A DNA stretch of 36,343 bases, taken from NCBI RefSeq assembly GCF_016612545.1, contig NZ_JAENRY010000144.1, positions 528 through 36,870 on the forward strand, in the 5' to 3' direction. This document shows, in pieces, positions 24,843 to 32,530 of this stretch. The notes under the pieces are model-generated. The model was given only the letters and a program-made list of their open reading frames with translations, was not told the origin of the DNA and did no database searches. Source of the stretch: Streptomyces sp. MBT65 (lineage in GTDB: Bacteria > Actinomycetota > Actinomycetes > Streptomycetales > Streptomycetaceae). Every line of letters starts with the position of its first letter. Within the stretch, counting starts at the first letter, position 1. The translations under genes and the position numbers were made by a program.

Positions 24843-26848
24843 GTATGACCGAGCCGTTCACCTTCAGGGTTGACCTCGCAGTCGTTGAATCGCTTGGGAT
24901 CAACCTGTACAGCAACGCGGCTGCTGTTCTTTCAGAGCTGGTTGCCAATGCCTGGGATGCGGATGCTAACAAAGTTAGCATTACGTGGGGTGATGACGGC
25001 GACGAGATAACGATTGAAGACGACGGCATCGGTATGACTCGGGATGAATTGAACGAGAGGTATCTGACCGTCGCCTATAAGAAGCGAGATCGGGAGGGGA
25101 CGATTTCGCTTAGGCATAATCGCCCCTTCATGGGGAGAAAGGGAATCGGCAAACTTTCCGTATTCTCTCTAGCTGGTGAGGTATTGGTTTACTCTGCCAG
25201 AGGGGGTGAGCGTAACGGGTTCCATATCAAGCTCAATGATCTAAGGCAGAGCATCGCCGAAAAGAAGGTTTATCACCCGGCCCCGGTGGATATTCCCGAT
25301 GACCTTCCTGCTGAGGGTACGAGGATTGTTCTGCGTGAATTAAACCGCAAGCGTACTGGGGTTTCTGTCACGGCTCTGCGTCGTCGGATAGCCCGCCGGT
25401 TCGATGTGCTGAGATACGAGAGTAGTGATCCAGCACGGTTTGCCATCGAGATTGACGGCAGCCCGGTCACGTATAAAGACCGTGAAGACCTCAGGCGGCT
25501 GGAGTACATCTGGCAGCTTGGTAGTGAGGAGATCTCAGCCAGCGACACGCCGAATACTAAAAGGCGGTGGGTAATTTCTGACAACGCGGTCGACTCTGCA
25601 CGTGGTTGGCATCTTGACGGGTGGTTTGGGACCGTTCGTAAGCCGGACGAGCTAAACGACCCTGAAGACACCCAAGAGTCTTTGCGCAACATTATTATCT
25701 TGGCTCGTCGGCGTCCGATCCAGGAGGGTATCTTGGATCAACTTGATTTCAACAAGATTTTCGGGAGCTATGTAACTGGACAGATTCGCGCCGAGTTCCT
25801 TGACCTAGATGATGGTTCTGACGACATTGCTACTAGTGATCGCCAGAGGTTGATTGAGGATGATGAGCGAGTAAAACTTCTCGTCGCGAAACTCCGAGAG
25901 TTCTTCAATGCTGCCGCGCAACAGTGGTCTGACGAGCGCCCGAAGCAAAAGTTCATTGAATTGACCGATCGTTACCCGGTGGTTAGAGAGTGGGTCGAAG
26001 ATCGACCGGACACTCAACGAGCAGCAGCTCGCAAACTAATCAGCACGGTCGCAGCCCTACAGCTGGATATTGAAGAGCAGCGTCCTCAACTGTATAAGTC
26101 GAGCATTCTCGCGTTCGAAAGGCTAGCTCTTGATGCCACGACTCAAGAGCTAGAGAAGTTCGCTAACGGCCTTTATGCTGCGGACGTTCTTCCGCTACTC
26201 GCAAATGCGCGATCCTATGAAGATGCGCTTTATGTGCAGATTCTTCGGTCGCGTTTGGAGGCAATAGAGAAGCTTGAGCATATGATTAACAAGGATGAGT
26301 TGGAGAAGGTGCTACAGAAGCACCTCTTCGAAAATATGTGGCTCCTGGATCCCTCTTGGGAGGGTGCAACAGGTGATGCGGATATGGAGATTAGCCTATC
26401 CAGGATTCGAAACGGGATCCTCTTCACCAGGTCGGAAGAGGAGAACCAGAAGCAGGGCCGCATTGATATCCAGTATCGTACTGCCGCTGGCGTTCACATG
26501 ATCGTCGAGTTGAAGAAGTACGGTCGAAAAACCACAGTAGATGAGTTGAAGGAGCAAGGCGCAAAGTACCACGAGGCTCTATCGGAGGTTATTCGAAAGA
26601 GGGGTGAACCTGTAAAGAATATCTCGCTGGTATTCGTTTTGGGGCAAGAGCCTGATGCTGGATACCTAGGGGGGCAGGACCTTGCTGATGTCGTCAGTCG
26701 TCAACTCGAACACATCAATGGTCGAGTTCTATACTATGAAGAGCTGCTTGCCACAGCTCAGAAGAGGTACAAGGACTATCGTGACAAGAAATCGGACATG
26801 ACAAAGCTAGACGCCATTCTGCGAGTGCTCGATGGTGAGGATGATTGA
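24839..26848 (+). CDS. GHKL (MORC/HgiDII-like) ATPase fused to PD-(D/E)XK nuclease
   Basis: A 669-aa protein from GTG 24839 (AAGGAG 8 nt upstream). The N-terminus is a GHKL ATPase: N-box LSELVANAWDADA with Glu33 and Asn37, EDDGIGM with Asp62, and MGRKGIGKLS at 98-107 as the ATP lid. A transducer-like region and a long helical, charged middle follow (about 330-500). The C-terminus has GRIDIQY with Asp543 and VELKKYG with Glu557 and Lys559, the D-x13-E-x-K pattern of PD-(D/E)XK nucleases. GHKL proteins beside methylases are known as paraMORC or BbrUII/HgiDII-type restriction enzymes; HgiDII and BbrUII recognise GTCGAC. The likely role is ATP-dependent cleavage of unmethylated invading DNA, partnered by the overlapping methylase. 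Codon 168 (25340-25342) is TTA, so full expression would need the bldA tRNA. Confidence 0.88.
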   Translation: MSMTEPFTFRVDLAVVESLGINLYSNAAAVLSELVANAWDADANKVSITWGDDGDEITIEDDGIGMTRDELNERYLTVAYKKRDREGTISLRHNRPFMGRKGIGKLSVFSLAGEVLVYSARGGERNGFHIKLNDLRQSIAEKKVYHPAPVDIPDDLPAEGTRIVLRELNRKRTGVSVTALRRRIARRFDVLRYESSDPARFAIEIDGSPVTYKDREDLRRLEYIWQLGSEEISASDTPNTKRRWVISDNAVDSARGWHLDGWFGTVRKPDELNDPEDTQESLRNIIILARRRPIQEGILDQLDFNKIFGSYVTGQIRAEFLDLDDGSDDIATSDRQRLIEDDERVKLLVAKLREFFNAAAQQWSDERPKQKFIELTDRYPVVREWVEDRPDTQRAAARKLISTVAALQLDIEEQRPQLYKSSILAFERLALDATTQELEKFANGLYAADVLPLLANARSYEDALYVQILRSRLEAIEKLEHMINKDELEKVLQKHLFENMWLLDPSWEGATGDADMEISLSRIRNGILFTRSEEENQKQGRIDIQYRTAAGVHMIVELKKYGRKTTVDELKEQGAKYHEALSEVIRKRGEPVKNISLVFVLGQEPDAGYLGGQDLADVVSRQLEHINGRVLYYEELLATAQKRYKDYRDKKSDMTKLDAILRVLDGEDD

Positions 26849-27263
26849 CCTGCCGTGTGTACCAGGGGCCACAACCACGGCGCAGGTCTTTGGCATGCCC
26901 TTGGCTTCCTTCAAGCCGCACGGGATGCGTAATTGCCCGATGGGGAATCCTTCAGGTTGCTGATTGGCGGAGCGGGTGAGGCGGACGGGCTGGGCGGTGT
27001 GCCCCAGCGCGGTCTTTACGGACAGTTCAAGTCCGTCATCTGTGGGGCTGAGTCCTGTGACCTGCAGAGGTGGCGTTTCCACCGTGGCAGGGCCAATTGG
27101 GATGCTCTGGCCGAGGATCTCGGCCCGAGAGTCGTCCACGAGCCCGGTCCCTTGAAACAAGACCACTGGTGCCGGCGAGCTTACGGATCTGAGGAGTGCC
27201 GTCGGCAGTGGGTGTGGCGGTCATGATGGTAGCGACTTCCGCGGTACGACCAGTGAGGAGCAC
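26807..27263 (-). pseudogene. Possible frameshifted small gene, unknown
   Basis: On the minus strand, a frame from ATG 27224 or GTG 27263 (TATPTADGTPQIRKLAG) appears to continue near 27170, one base out of register, into APVVLFQGTGLVDDSRAEIL and on to IGQLRIPCGLKEAKGMPKTC, ending at 26807. The second part has fairly high third-position GC and few rare codons, as if it once coded. I recognise no family, and it overlaps the end of the GHKL gene by 42 bp, which argues for a remnant. It otherwise fills the 438-bp gap between the GHKL gene and the esterase gene. Confidence 0.3.
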
Positions 27264-27286
27264 GTAGGCTCCAAGACAACAGCCAC

Positions 27287-28456
27287 CTACATGAGCGACC
27301 TTCGTACCGCGTTGGCCAGCAAGGCAGCGCGCACATCGTCCCCTCCGATGATGTTGTTCATCACGTAACCGAAGGCAACTCCGTGCTGAGGGTCGGCGAA
27401 CCCGAGTGAGCCGCCTCGTCCCGTGTGGCCGAAGGAGTTTGGGCCGGCCATGGGGTTGGGCTCGGTGGGCAGCATGAATCCAGAACTGAATCGGCTTGGG
27501 ATCAGCATCACTTGATCCTTCCCGCCCGCTTGCTCCTTGGCCGCAGACTCCAGGCTCTCCGGAGTGAGCAGGCGCGTACCGTCCACCTTGTTGATGAGCG
27601 CGGCGTACATGCGCGCCAGCGCGCGTGCAGTGCCGACGCCGTTGGAGGCTGGGAGTTCCGCGGCCTGCACCTCTGGCGAGCCGAAGTCGATCTCGGCGGG
27701 GTCGGTGACCATGTACGCCCTATTGCTGAACGACTGCGGATCCCGCCACGCGGCCACCTGTTCGCGGAGTTCCTCGGGAACCGACTCGGCGGGAACGGTG
27801 GTGAGGTCGATGGCCGGTCGCTGGTACACCATGCGGCTGACCCGGTCGCGTTGTTCCGCTGGCAGTCCGATGAAGAAGTCCAACCCAAGGGGGGCGGCGA
27901 TCTCGTTGGCGAAGAAGCAGCCCGGCGTCTGGCCGGATACCCGGCGGATCACTTCGCCGACGAGCCAGCCCCAGGTTCGGCCGTGGTAGCCGTGCGCTGT
28001 GCCTGGAGTCCACTGGGGACGCTGGGCGGCTAGTGCGGCCGCCATCGGGTGCCAGGCCAACGCCTCGTTCAGCGGGACGGGTTGGTCCAGTGTGATCAAG
28101 CCGGCCTGGTGGGACAGCAGCCAGCGCACCGGGATGTCTGCCTTGCCGTTCGCGGCGAACTCCGGCCAGTACTTCGCCACCGGCGCGTCCAGGTCCAGCA
28201 CACCGCGCTCGGCCAGCATGTGCGCCGCGGTCGCGGTCGCCCCCTTGGTTGCCGAGTAGACGAGCTGCAGCGTGTCCCGCGTCCACGGCCGACCGGTCTC
28301 GGGGTCGGCAATGCCACCCCACAGGTCCACCACCGGTCGGCCGTACTGGTACACGCACACCGCTGCGCCGATATCCCCGTGCTCGGAGAAGTTCGCTGCG
28401 AACGCCTCACGCACCGGTTCGAACCCAGCCGCGACCTCACCGTGGATCGTCGTCAT
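27287..28456 (-). CDS. Family VIII esterase / beta-lactamase-like serine hydrolase
   Basis: A 389-aa cytoplasmic-looking enzyme of the EstB/class C beta-lactamase fold. YSATKG gives the S-x-x-K pair (Ser68, Lys71), GYHGRTWG supplies Tyr157 in the position of Y-x-N but with Gly for Asn, LLSHQAGL is the family signature, and FGHTGRGGS is the H-T-G box before the last strand. Such enzymes hydrolyse short esters or sometimes beta-lactams; no signal peptide is present, which argues against a periplasmic or secreted resistance enzyme. ATG 28456 is preceded by AGGATGG; ATG 28465 is the alternative. The XRE-TPR gene lies 73 bp upstream on the same strand. The substrate is unknown. Confidence 0.85.
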   Translation of the reverse strand: MTTIHGEVAAGFEPVREAFAANFSEHGDIGAAVCVYQYGRPVVDLWGGIADPETGRPWTRDTLQLVYSATKGATATAAHMLAERGVLDLDAPVAKYWPEFAANGKADIPVRWLLSHQAGLITLDQPVPLNEALAWHPMAAALAAQRPQWTPGTAHGYHGRTWGWLVGEVIRRVSGQTPGCFFANEIAAPLGLDFFIGLPAEQRDRVSRMVYQRPAIDLTTVPAESVPEELREQVAAWRDPQSFSNRAYMVTDPAEIDFGSPEVQAAELPASNGVGTARALARMYAALINKVDGTRLLTPESLESAAKEQAGGKDQVMLIPSRFSSGFMLPTEPNPMAGPNSFGHTGRGGSLGFADPQHGVAFGYVMNNIIGGDDVRAALLANAVRRSLM

Positions 28457-28529
28457 GCCGTCCATCCTGGCATTGCGGCGGCATGCTCTGACGGGGACGG
28501 GCTCTGCCTCGCAATCTGAGAGGTGGCGG

Positions 28530-29873
28530 TCACGCCGCGACGGGCACGGCCTGAAGGCGCTCGCGGAACTCACGGACAGCGGGGACGGACTTGCGCGGTT
28601 CGAGGTGTGCGGAGAACTCCTTCAGGCGGTCCAGCGCCCGTACGGAACTGACACTGCTCTCCAGGAGTTCCGTGCCGTAGTTCGCAGCGTCGAGCGCCCC
28701 GTCCAGGTCACCGCCGGCGAGCCGAGCCTCGGCCAGGCGGCTGGAACGTACGGCCTTGTCCCGAGGAGCCGCGCTCTTCACGGAGGTCTCCAGGGAACCC
28801 GTCGCGCGCTCCACCTGCCCGGACCGCAGCAGGACCTTGCCCTCGGTCGACTTCAGCTGGGCCTCGCCGAACCAGTTGAGCCAGTCCGGGTTTTCCTCCG
28901 TCGTGTGGTGCTCCCAGTGGGACACGGCGCGGTTGAGCGCTGTTCCGGCCTTCGCGTGGTCACCGTCGCGGGACAGCGCCTCGGCCTTGTGCAGGTAGAG
29001 GAAGGACTGGGTGTACGGCGACAGCGTGCGAGGGGCGTTGTCGATGGCGGTGGAGATGAGGTCGACGCGCTCGGCGGTCCGTCCGGCCTCGGAGACGTGA
29101 ACGCCCATCTCCGCCAGGATGAAGGCACCGAACGCGTCGTCTCCAGCGGTACGGGCGCTGCGCAGAGCCCCGACGTAGTAGCGCTGGCCGGCGGACCGCA
29201 GCCCCGCGTCGTAGGCCATCCAGCCGGTCAGGTGCGACACTCGGGCTGCCAGGGCGTAGAGGCGGATTCGGATGTTCTCCGTGTACCTGGCGGTGCTCAG
29301 GAGGCCGGTGACGAGGGCGAGATCGCCGCGCGCCTGCTCCAGGAGCGTGGCGCCGCCGAGTTGGTCGTCGAGGGTGCGCAGCGTGCTGATGCGCTGCTCG
29401 ATCGTCGAGACCATCGTGTCCGTGACCTGATCCCCGCCCAGGGCCGAGGCGAAGGCGGACGGCGCGTCCACCCAGCTCGCCGCGAGGCCCGTCAGGGCGA
29501 CGCCGGTGATGGTGAGAAAGCCCCGGCGGTCCATGCGGCCACTCCCCACGAGTTCGGACAACGCCTCAACGGTACCGGCCTCGGTCCACGGCGCGGTGAG
29601 CCCCGTGACCTCCCAGACCGGCAGCCACCAGGGCCAGCCTTCCTTCCGTGCCTGCTCGTACGGGACGCGCAGCAGGTCGGCGAGTACGCGCTGGGCATCC
29701 GCGTCCGGCTCCTGCCCCTGTTCCCACTTCCACACGGTGGTCCGGTTGGTCGCGAGCGGGATTCCGAGCGACCGCCCGTGCGCCTGCATGAGCCGGGCGA
29801 ACTCGGCCTTCCCCCATCCACGCGTCTGGCGGAGGAAGCTCAGCGGGTGGAGCGCCAACGGCTCACCAGGCAT
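28530..29873 (-). CDS. XRE-family regulator with TPR-like domain
   Basis: A 447-aa regulator of a type very common in Streptomyces. Residues about 8-75 hold a helix-turn-helix (FARLMQAHGRSLG, ATNRTTVWKWEQGQEP). A short segment MDRRGFLTITGVALTGLAAS (114-133) looks like a twin-arginine or membrane stretch but is a recurring internal element of this family, so export is unlikely. The remainder is TPR-like helices (RIRLYALAARVSHLTGWMAY, FLYLHKAEALSRDGDHAKAG). It is transcribed away from the RsbW-like ATPase gene at 30125 and could control either flank. Related regulators sit beside biosynthetic or stress genes; the ligand is unknown. Confidence 0.8.
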   Translation of the reverse strand: MPGEPLALHPLSFLRQTRGWGKAEFARLMQAHGRSLGIPLATNRTTVWKWEQGQEPDADAQRVLADLLRVPYEQARKEGWPWWLPVWEVTGLTAPWTEAGTVEALSELVGSGRMDRRGFLTITGVALTGLAASWVDAPSAFASALGGDQVTDTMVSTIEQRISTLRTLDDQLGGATLLEQARGDLALVTGLLSTARYTENIRIRLYALAARVSHLTGWMAYDAGLRSAGQRYYVGALRSARTAGDDAFGAFILAEMGVHVSEAGRTAERVDLISTAIDNAPRTLSPYTQSFLYLHKAEALSRDGDHAKAGTALNRAVSHWEHHTTEENPDWLNWFGEAQLKSTEGKVLLRSGQVERATGSLETSVKSAAPRDKAVRSSRLAEARLAGGDLDGALDAANYGTELLESSVSSVRALDRLKEFSAHLEPRKSVPAVREFRERLQAVPVAA

Positions 29874-30059
29874 GTCATCACTCCCGTCATCCCCTCAAGG
29901 CGTAGTGGGGAGGCTACTTCGCGTGGCCGCATACGGGGAGGGCGTCCCCAGGAGGAACCCCCTAGAAACGTTCCGCCTTGCTGGCTGGGGCCGTTGACTG
30001 AATATCAGCCGTCCACGGAGCCCGCGCAGGGTGCAGCTTCCGGAACGGTTCTCAGATCG

Positions 30060-30098
30060 GCGGCTCCGTCCCTGTTTCCCCGTCGGGGACGGAGCCGC
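30060..30098 (+). promoter_or_regulatory. Strong 13-bp hairpin in the leader of the RsbW-like gene
   Basis: GCGGCTCCGTCCC (30060-30072) and GGGACGGAGCCGC (30086-30098) pair perfectly around a 13-nt loop. The hairpin ends 26 bp before ATG 30125 and just upstream of the GGAGGC ribosome site. No plus-strand gene ends before it, so it acts either as an attenuator or stabiliser of the leader, or as a terminator for unseen antisense or upstream RNA. Confidence 0.5.
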
Positions 30099-30124
30099 TC
30101 TCCAACTCCTCGGAGGCGTCAGCC

Positions 30125-30616
30125 ATGCCCACGCTTGCCCATCGGTTCGTCCTCGCGGGTGATGAGAGGGAAGTTTCCCTCGCCCGGCGCACGGTCGTCG
30201 ACAAGGTGCGTGCGTGGGGTGTGCCGTTGAACGACGACGCGGCTGACGCCATCCGTCTCGTCGCCTCCGAGCTCGTCAGCAACGCCGTGGTCCATGGGGA
30301 AGGGCCCGTCACCGTCACGCTGTACCACCGGCCCGGCCGCCTGGTGATCGACGTACTCGATGACAACCCTGCTGCTCCGCAGATGAGTTGTGCCCAGGCC
30401 GACGACGAGAGCGGGCGCGGCCTGGCGCTGGTCGAGCTTCTCGCTTCGCGGTGTGCCTGGGAACCCGTCGGCCAGGGCAAACGCGTATGGGCGGAGATCG
30501 CGCTTCCCAAAGCGGCGCCCGCCATCCGAGCTGCCGTCCTGCGCAGGCTATTCGCGCTACGGCCTAAGCGCGGCGTGGTAGCTGAGCCCGAGTCGCTCAC
30601 TCTGGCGGTCGCGTGA
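30125..30616 (+). CDS. RsbW-like ATP-binding protein (HATPase_c_2)
   Basis: A 163-aa GHKL-fold protein of the RsbW/anti-sigma kinase-like class. VASELVSNAVVHGEGPVTV is the N-box (Glu and Asn for Mg-ATP), VIDVLDDNPAAP is the G1 box and DESGRGLALVELLA the G2 box. GGAGGC lies upstream of ATG 30125. Streptomyces has many such orphan ATPases; some phosphorylate antagonist proteins or bind sigma factors, and most are uncharacterised. It overlaps the following small gene at its stop codon. It stands at the head of the peptide/oxygenase cluster and may regulate it, which is inference. Confidence 0.85.
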   Translation: MPTLAHRFVLAGDEREVSLARRTVVDKVRAWGVPLNDDAADAIRLVASELVSNAVVHGEGPVTVTLYHRPGRLVIDVLDDNPAAPQMSCAQADDESGRGLALVELLASRCAWEPVGQGKRVWAEIALPKAAPAIRAAVLRRLFALRPKRGVVAEPESLTLAVA

Positions 30617-30933
30617 TGGGACGACACACCTTACGAGCGAATCCGCTTCCTGATCCCGACGTGGTCTTCCGGCCCACCCGCCGAGACATCGACCCCGTCA
30701 CCGGAGAGCCCACTGACTACGCGCTATGGGACCGCCACGAGTGGCAGGCGCGAGGCGAGTGCTGGCTGTGGTGCGGACGTGACGACGTCGAGGTGACGTG
30801 GATCGGGCCCGTCCGGTCGAGCGGCATGCACGCGGCCCTCTACGCCTGTCGTGCCTGTCTGTATGAGCTGGACCAGCGCGTTCTGGAGATCAACATGCGC
30901 GAGGACGTCGGCGTCCTGCCGAACCACCGCTGA
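30616..30933 (+). CDS. Small CxxC-containing protein of unknown function
   Basis: A 105-aa protein starting at ATG 30616, or GTG 30613, overlapping the stop of the RsbW-like gene; the tight overlap implies coupling. It has a Trp-rich segment (ALWDRHEWQARGECWLWCG) and ALYACRACLYELDQRVLEI with a CxxC pair; the four cysteines could bind a metal. The family is unknown to me, though small partners of this sort commonly follow orphan RsbW-like genes in Streptomyces. Confidence 0.65.
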   Translation: MGRHTLRANPLPDPDVVFRPTRRDIDPVTGEPTDYALWDRHEWQARGECWLWCGRDDVEVTWIGPVRSSGMHAALYACRACLYELDQRVLEINMREDVGVLPNHR

Positions 30934-31080
30934 CCTGCCCTGTCCCTGGCGTCGGACTGCCGCTCATCGAGCGGCCAATGACTGCCGCCCCACCGCAACC
31001 CACGTCTCCCACGGCCGTGGGGCGGCCATAGACCTCCCGTCGGAGTCCTGACGCGAGAACCGAAGAGGAAGGAGTACGAG

Positions 31081-31248
31081 GTGGCAGAGCCCACGACACC
31101 GCCTCCGGCCCGAAGTGGCCTCCTGGTGGCGGTGCAAGAGCTGACCGCCGTCCACGACCGGTACGACAGCCTCCGGTCGGACAACCAGGGTAGTTCCGGC
31201 GACGCGCCGTGGCCGGGTGGCGACGGCAACCTGCACGACAGCGAGTAG
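31081..31248 (+). CDS. 55-aa peptide, candidate RiPP precursor
   Basis: GTG 31081 is preceded by GGAAGGAG, one of the best ribosome sites in the window, and the frame ends with TAG at 31246-31248. The peptide has a proline-rich start, an amphipathic helical middle (LLVAVQELTAVHDRYDSLR) and a Gly/Asp/Asn/Ser-rich tail with PWPGGDGNLHDSE. That layout, a helical leader before a small polar core, is typical of ribosomally made and modified peptides. An oxygenase of the JmjC/cupin type starts 85 bp downstream and an aldo/keto reductase follows. There are no cysteines, so it is not a lanthipeptide; the Trp, Asn, Asp and His of the tail are possible hydroxylation sites. Precursor status is an inference from layout and context. 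Confidence 0.6.
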   Translation: MAEPTTPPPARSGLLVAVQELTAVHDRYDSLRSDNQGSSGDAPWPGGDGNLHDSE

Positions 31249-31333
31249 GCACCAAGCGGTGGGGGTCGGCGTGGTCGGCCTCGCTGGCCCTCACCGTGTC
31301 CGCATCAGTGGTCGAACCCGTGGAGGACGCACG

Positions 31334-32530
31334 ATGGAACACCGGTTGATCAGTGCTATCGAGGCAGCGCTCGGCTGGAGTGGAGCCGAGGAGCTGGGCA
31401 AGGACTTCGTACGCGGGAGCATGGAAGACCCCGCACTCGTCTCCCGCATCATGACTCCGAACCGCCTGCTTGACGTCGCGATGCGCAGGAGTCTGAACCG
31501 CCCGCAGTTCCGGTGCTTCCAGAAGGGCGAGGAGGTCCACCCGGCCATCTACTACACCGACAGCGTCAGCCCCCGCGGCCAGAGCATCTCCATGGTCAAC
31601 ATGCGCAGCCTGGGCAGGCTCCTGGGCCAAGGCGCGACGGTGATCATGGACCAGGCCAACGTATTCGACCCAACGATGGAGGTCGCCTGCCGAGCCCTGC
31701 AGTGGTGGTCCCGCGAGCGGGTCCAGGTCAACGCGTACCTGACGACGAACGACGCCTCCGGCTTCCCTCTCCACTGGGACGACCACGATGTCGTCATCGT
31801 CCAGCTCGCGGGTGAGAAGGAATGGGAGGTCCGCGCTACCTCCCGCGCGGTCCCGATGTACCGGGACGCCGACCCCAACACCACTCCGAGCGACGAGATC
31901 ATCTGGTCCGGCCTGATGCGGACCGGCGACGTCATGCACATCCCCCGAGGCCACTGGCACCAGGCGACACGGACCGGCAGCGGCTCCGGCAACAGCCTGC
32001 ACGTCACGTTCGGCATCACCAAACGCACGGGGGCGAGCTGGCTCGCGTGGCTGGCCGACTGGTGCCGCGAACACGAAATCTTCCGCCACGACCTTGACCG
32101 CTGGCACGGAACCGGCACCACCGCGCTGACCGAGGCCGCCGCCCAGCTGGTCAGCGAGCGTCCGCCAGCCGACTTCTTCGACGCGTACGAGCAGGCGACG
32201 ACCCTGCCTCGGCACGTGCCGTTCCTCAACATACTTGGGCCGCTCGACGCCGTGGTGTGCACCACCCATTTCCCGCCCCAGATTCACGCGTACGGAGAGA
32301 CTGTCGACGTCGTGGCCTCGGGGAAGAAGCTCACCCTCGCGGCCAAGGCGCTGCCCGCCCTACGTCTGCTGCTCAGCGGCAGGCCCGTTGAGCTGGAACA
32401 GGCCGCGGCGGTCGTCGGAGCGGAAGTAACGGAGGTCGCCGGGATCCTGGTGAAGGAGGAGCTGTGCGCGGTGCTGACCCCCGAGTTGTTCTCGGGCTAC
32501 ACCGGTCTCGTCACGAACGCCAGCTCCTGA
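31334..32530 (+). CDS. JmjC/cupin Fe(II)/2-oxoglutarate oxygenase
   Basis: A 398-aa protein starting at ATG 31334 with GGAGGA upstream. PLHWDDHDVVIVQLAGEKEW contains the H-x-D iron ligands (His147, Asp149) in the same setting as ribosomal oxygenases of the NO66/YcfD class, and GDVMHIPRGHWHQA supplies the distal His209. The C-terminal part (about 280-398) looks like a winged-helix region (LPALRLLLSGRPVELEQAAA), as in those oxygenases. Members hydroxylate protein side chains, mainly Arg and His, using O2 and 2-oxoglutarate. With the small peptide gene immediately upstream, hydroxylation of that peptide is a reasonable hypothesis. The next gene begins inside its last 67 bp. Confidence 0.85.
   Translation: MEHRLISAIEAALGWSGAEELGKDFVRGSMEDPALVSRIMTPNRLLDVAMRRSLNRPQFRCFQKGEEVHPAIYYTDSVSPRGQSISMVNMRSLGRLLGQGATVIMDQANVFDPTMEVACRALQWWSRERVQVNAYLTTNDASGFPLHWDDHDVVIVQLAGEKEWEVRATSRAVPMYRDADPNTTPSDEIIWSGLMRTGDVMHIPRGHWHQATRTGSGSGNSLHVTFGITKRTGASWLAWLADWCREHEIFRHDLDRWHGTGTTALTEAAAQLVSERPPADFFDAYEQATTLPRHVPFLNILGPLDAVVCTTHFPPQIHAYGETVDVVASGKKLTLAAKALPALRLLLSGRPVELEQAAAVVGAEVTEVAGILVKEELCAVLTPELFSGYTGLVTNASS

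Noticed and set aside
13308..26848. BREX, DISARM or type I restriction system
   Set aside because: There is no PglZ phosphatase, BrxL Lon-like protein, DrmA/DrmB pair or HsdS specificity subunit, and both methylases are C5 cytosine enzymes.
29490..29535. Twin-arginine export signal in the XRE-TPR regulator (RRGFLTITGV)
   Set aside because: It lies about 115 residues into the protein after the helix-turn-helix and is a recurring internal element of this family, so export is unlikely.
28272..30230. Plus-strand open frame of 652 codons across the esterase and XRE genes
   Set aside because: It is antisense to two genes with clear motifs and has no domain signature.
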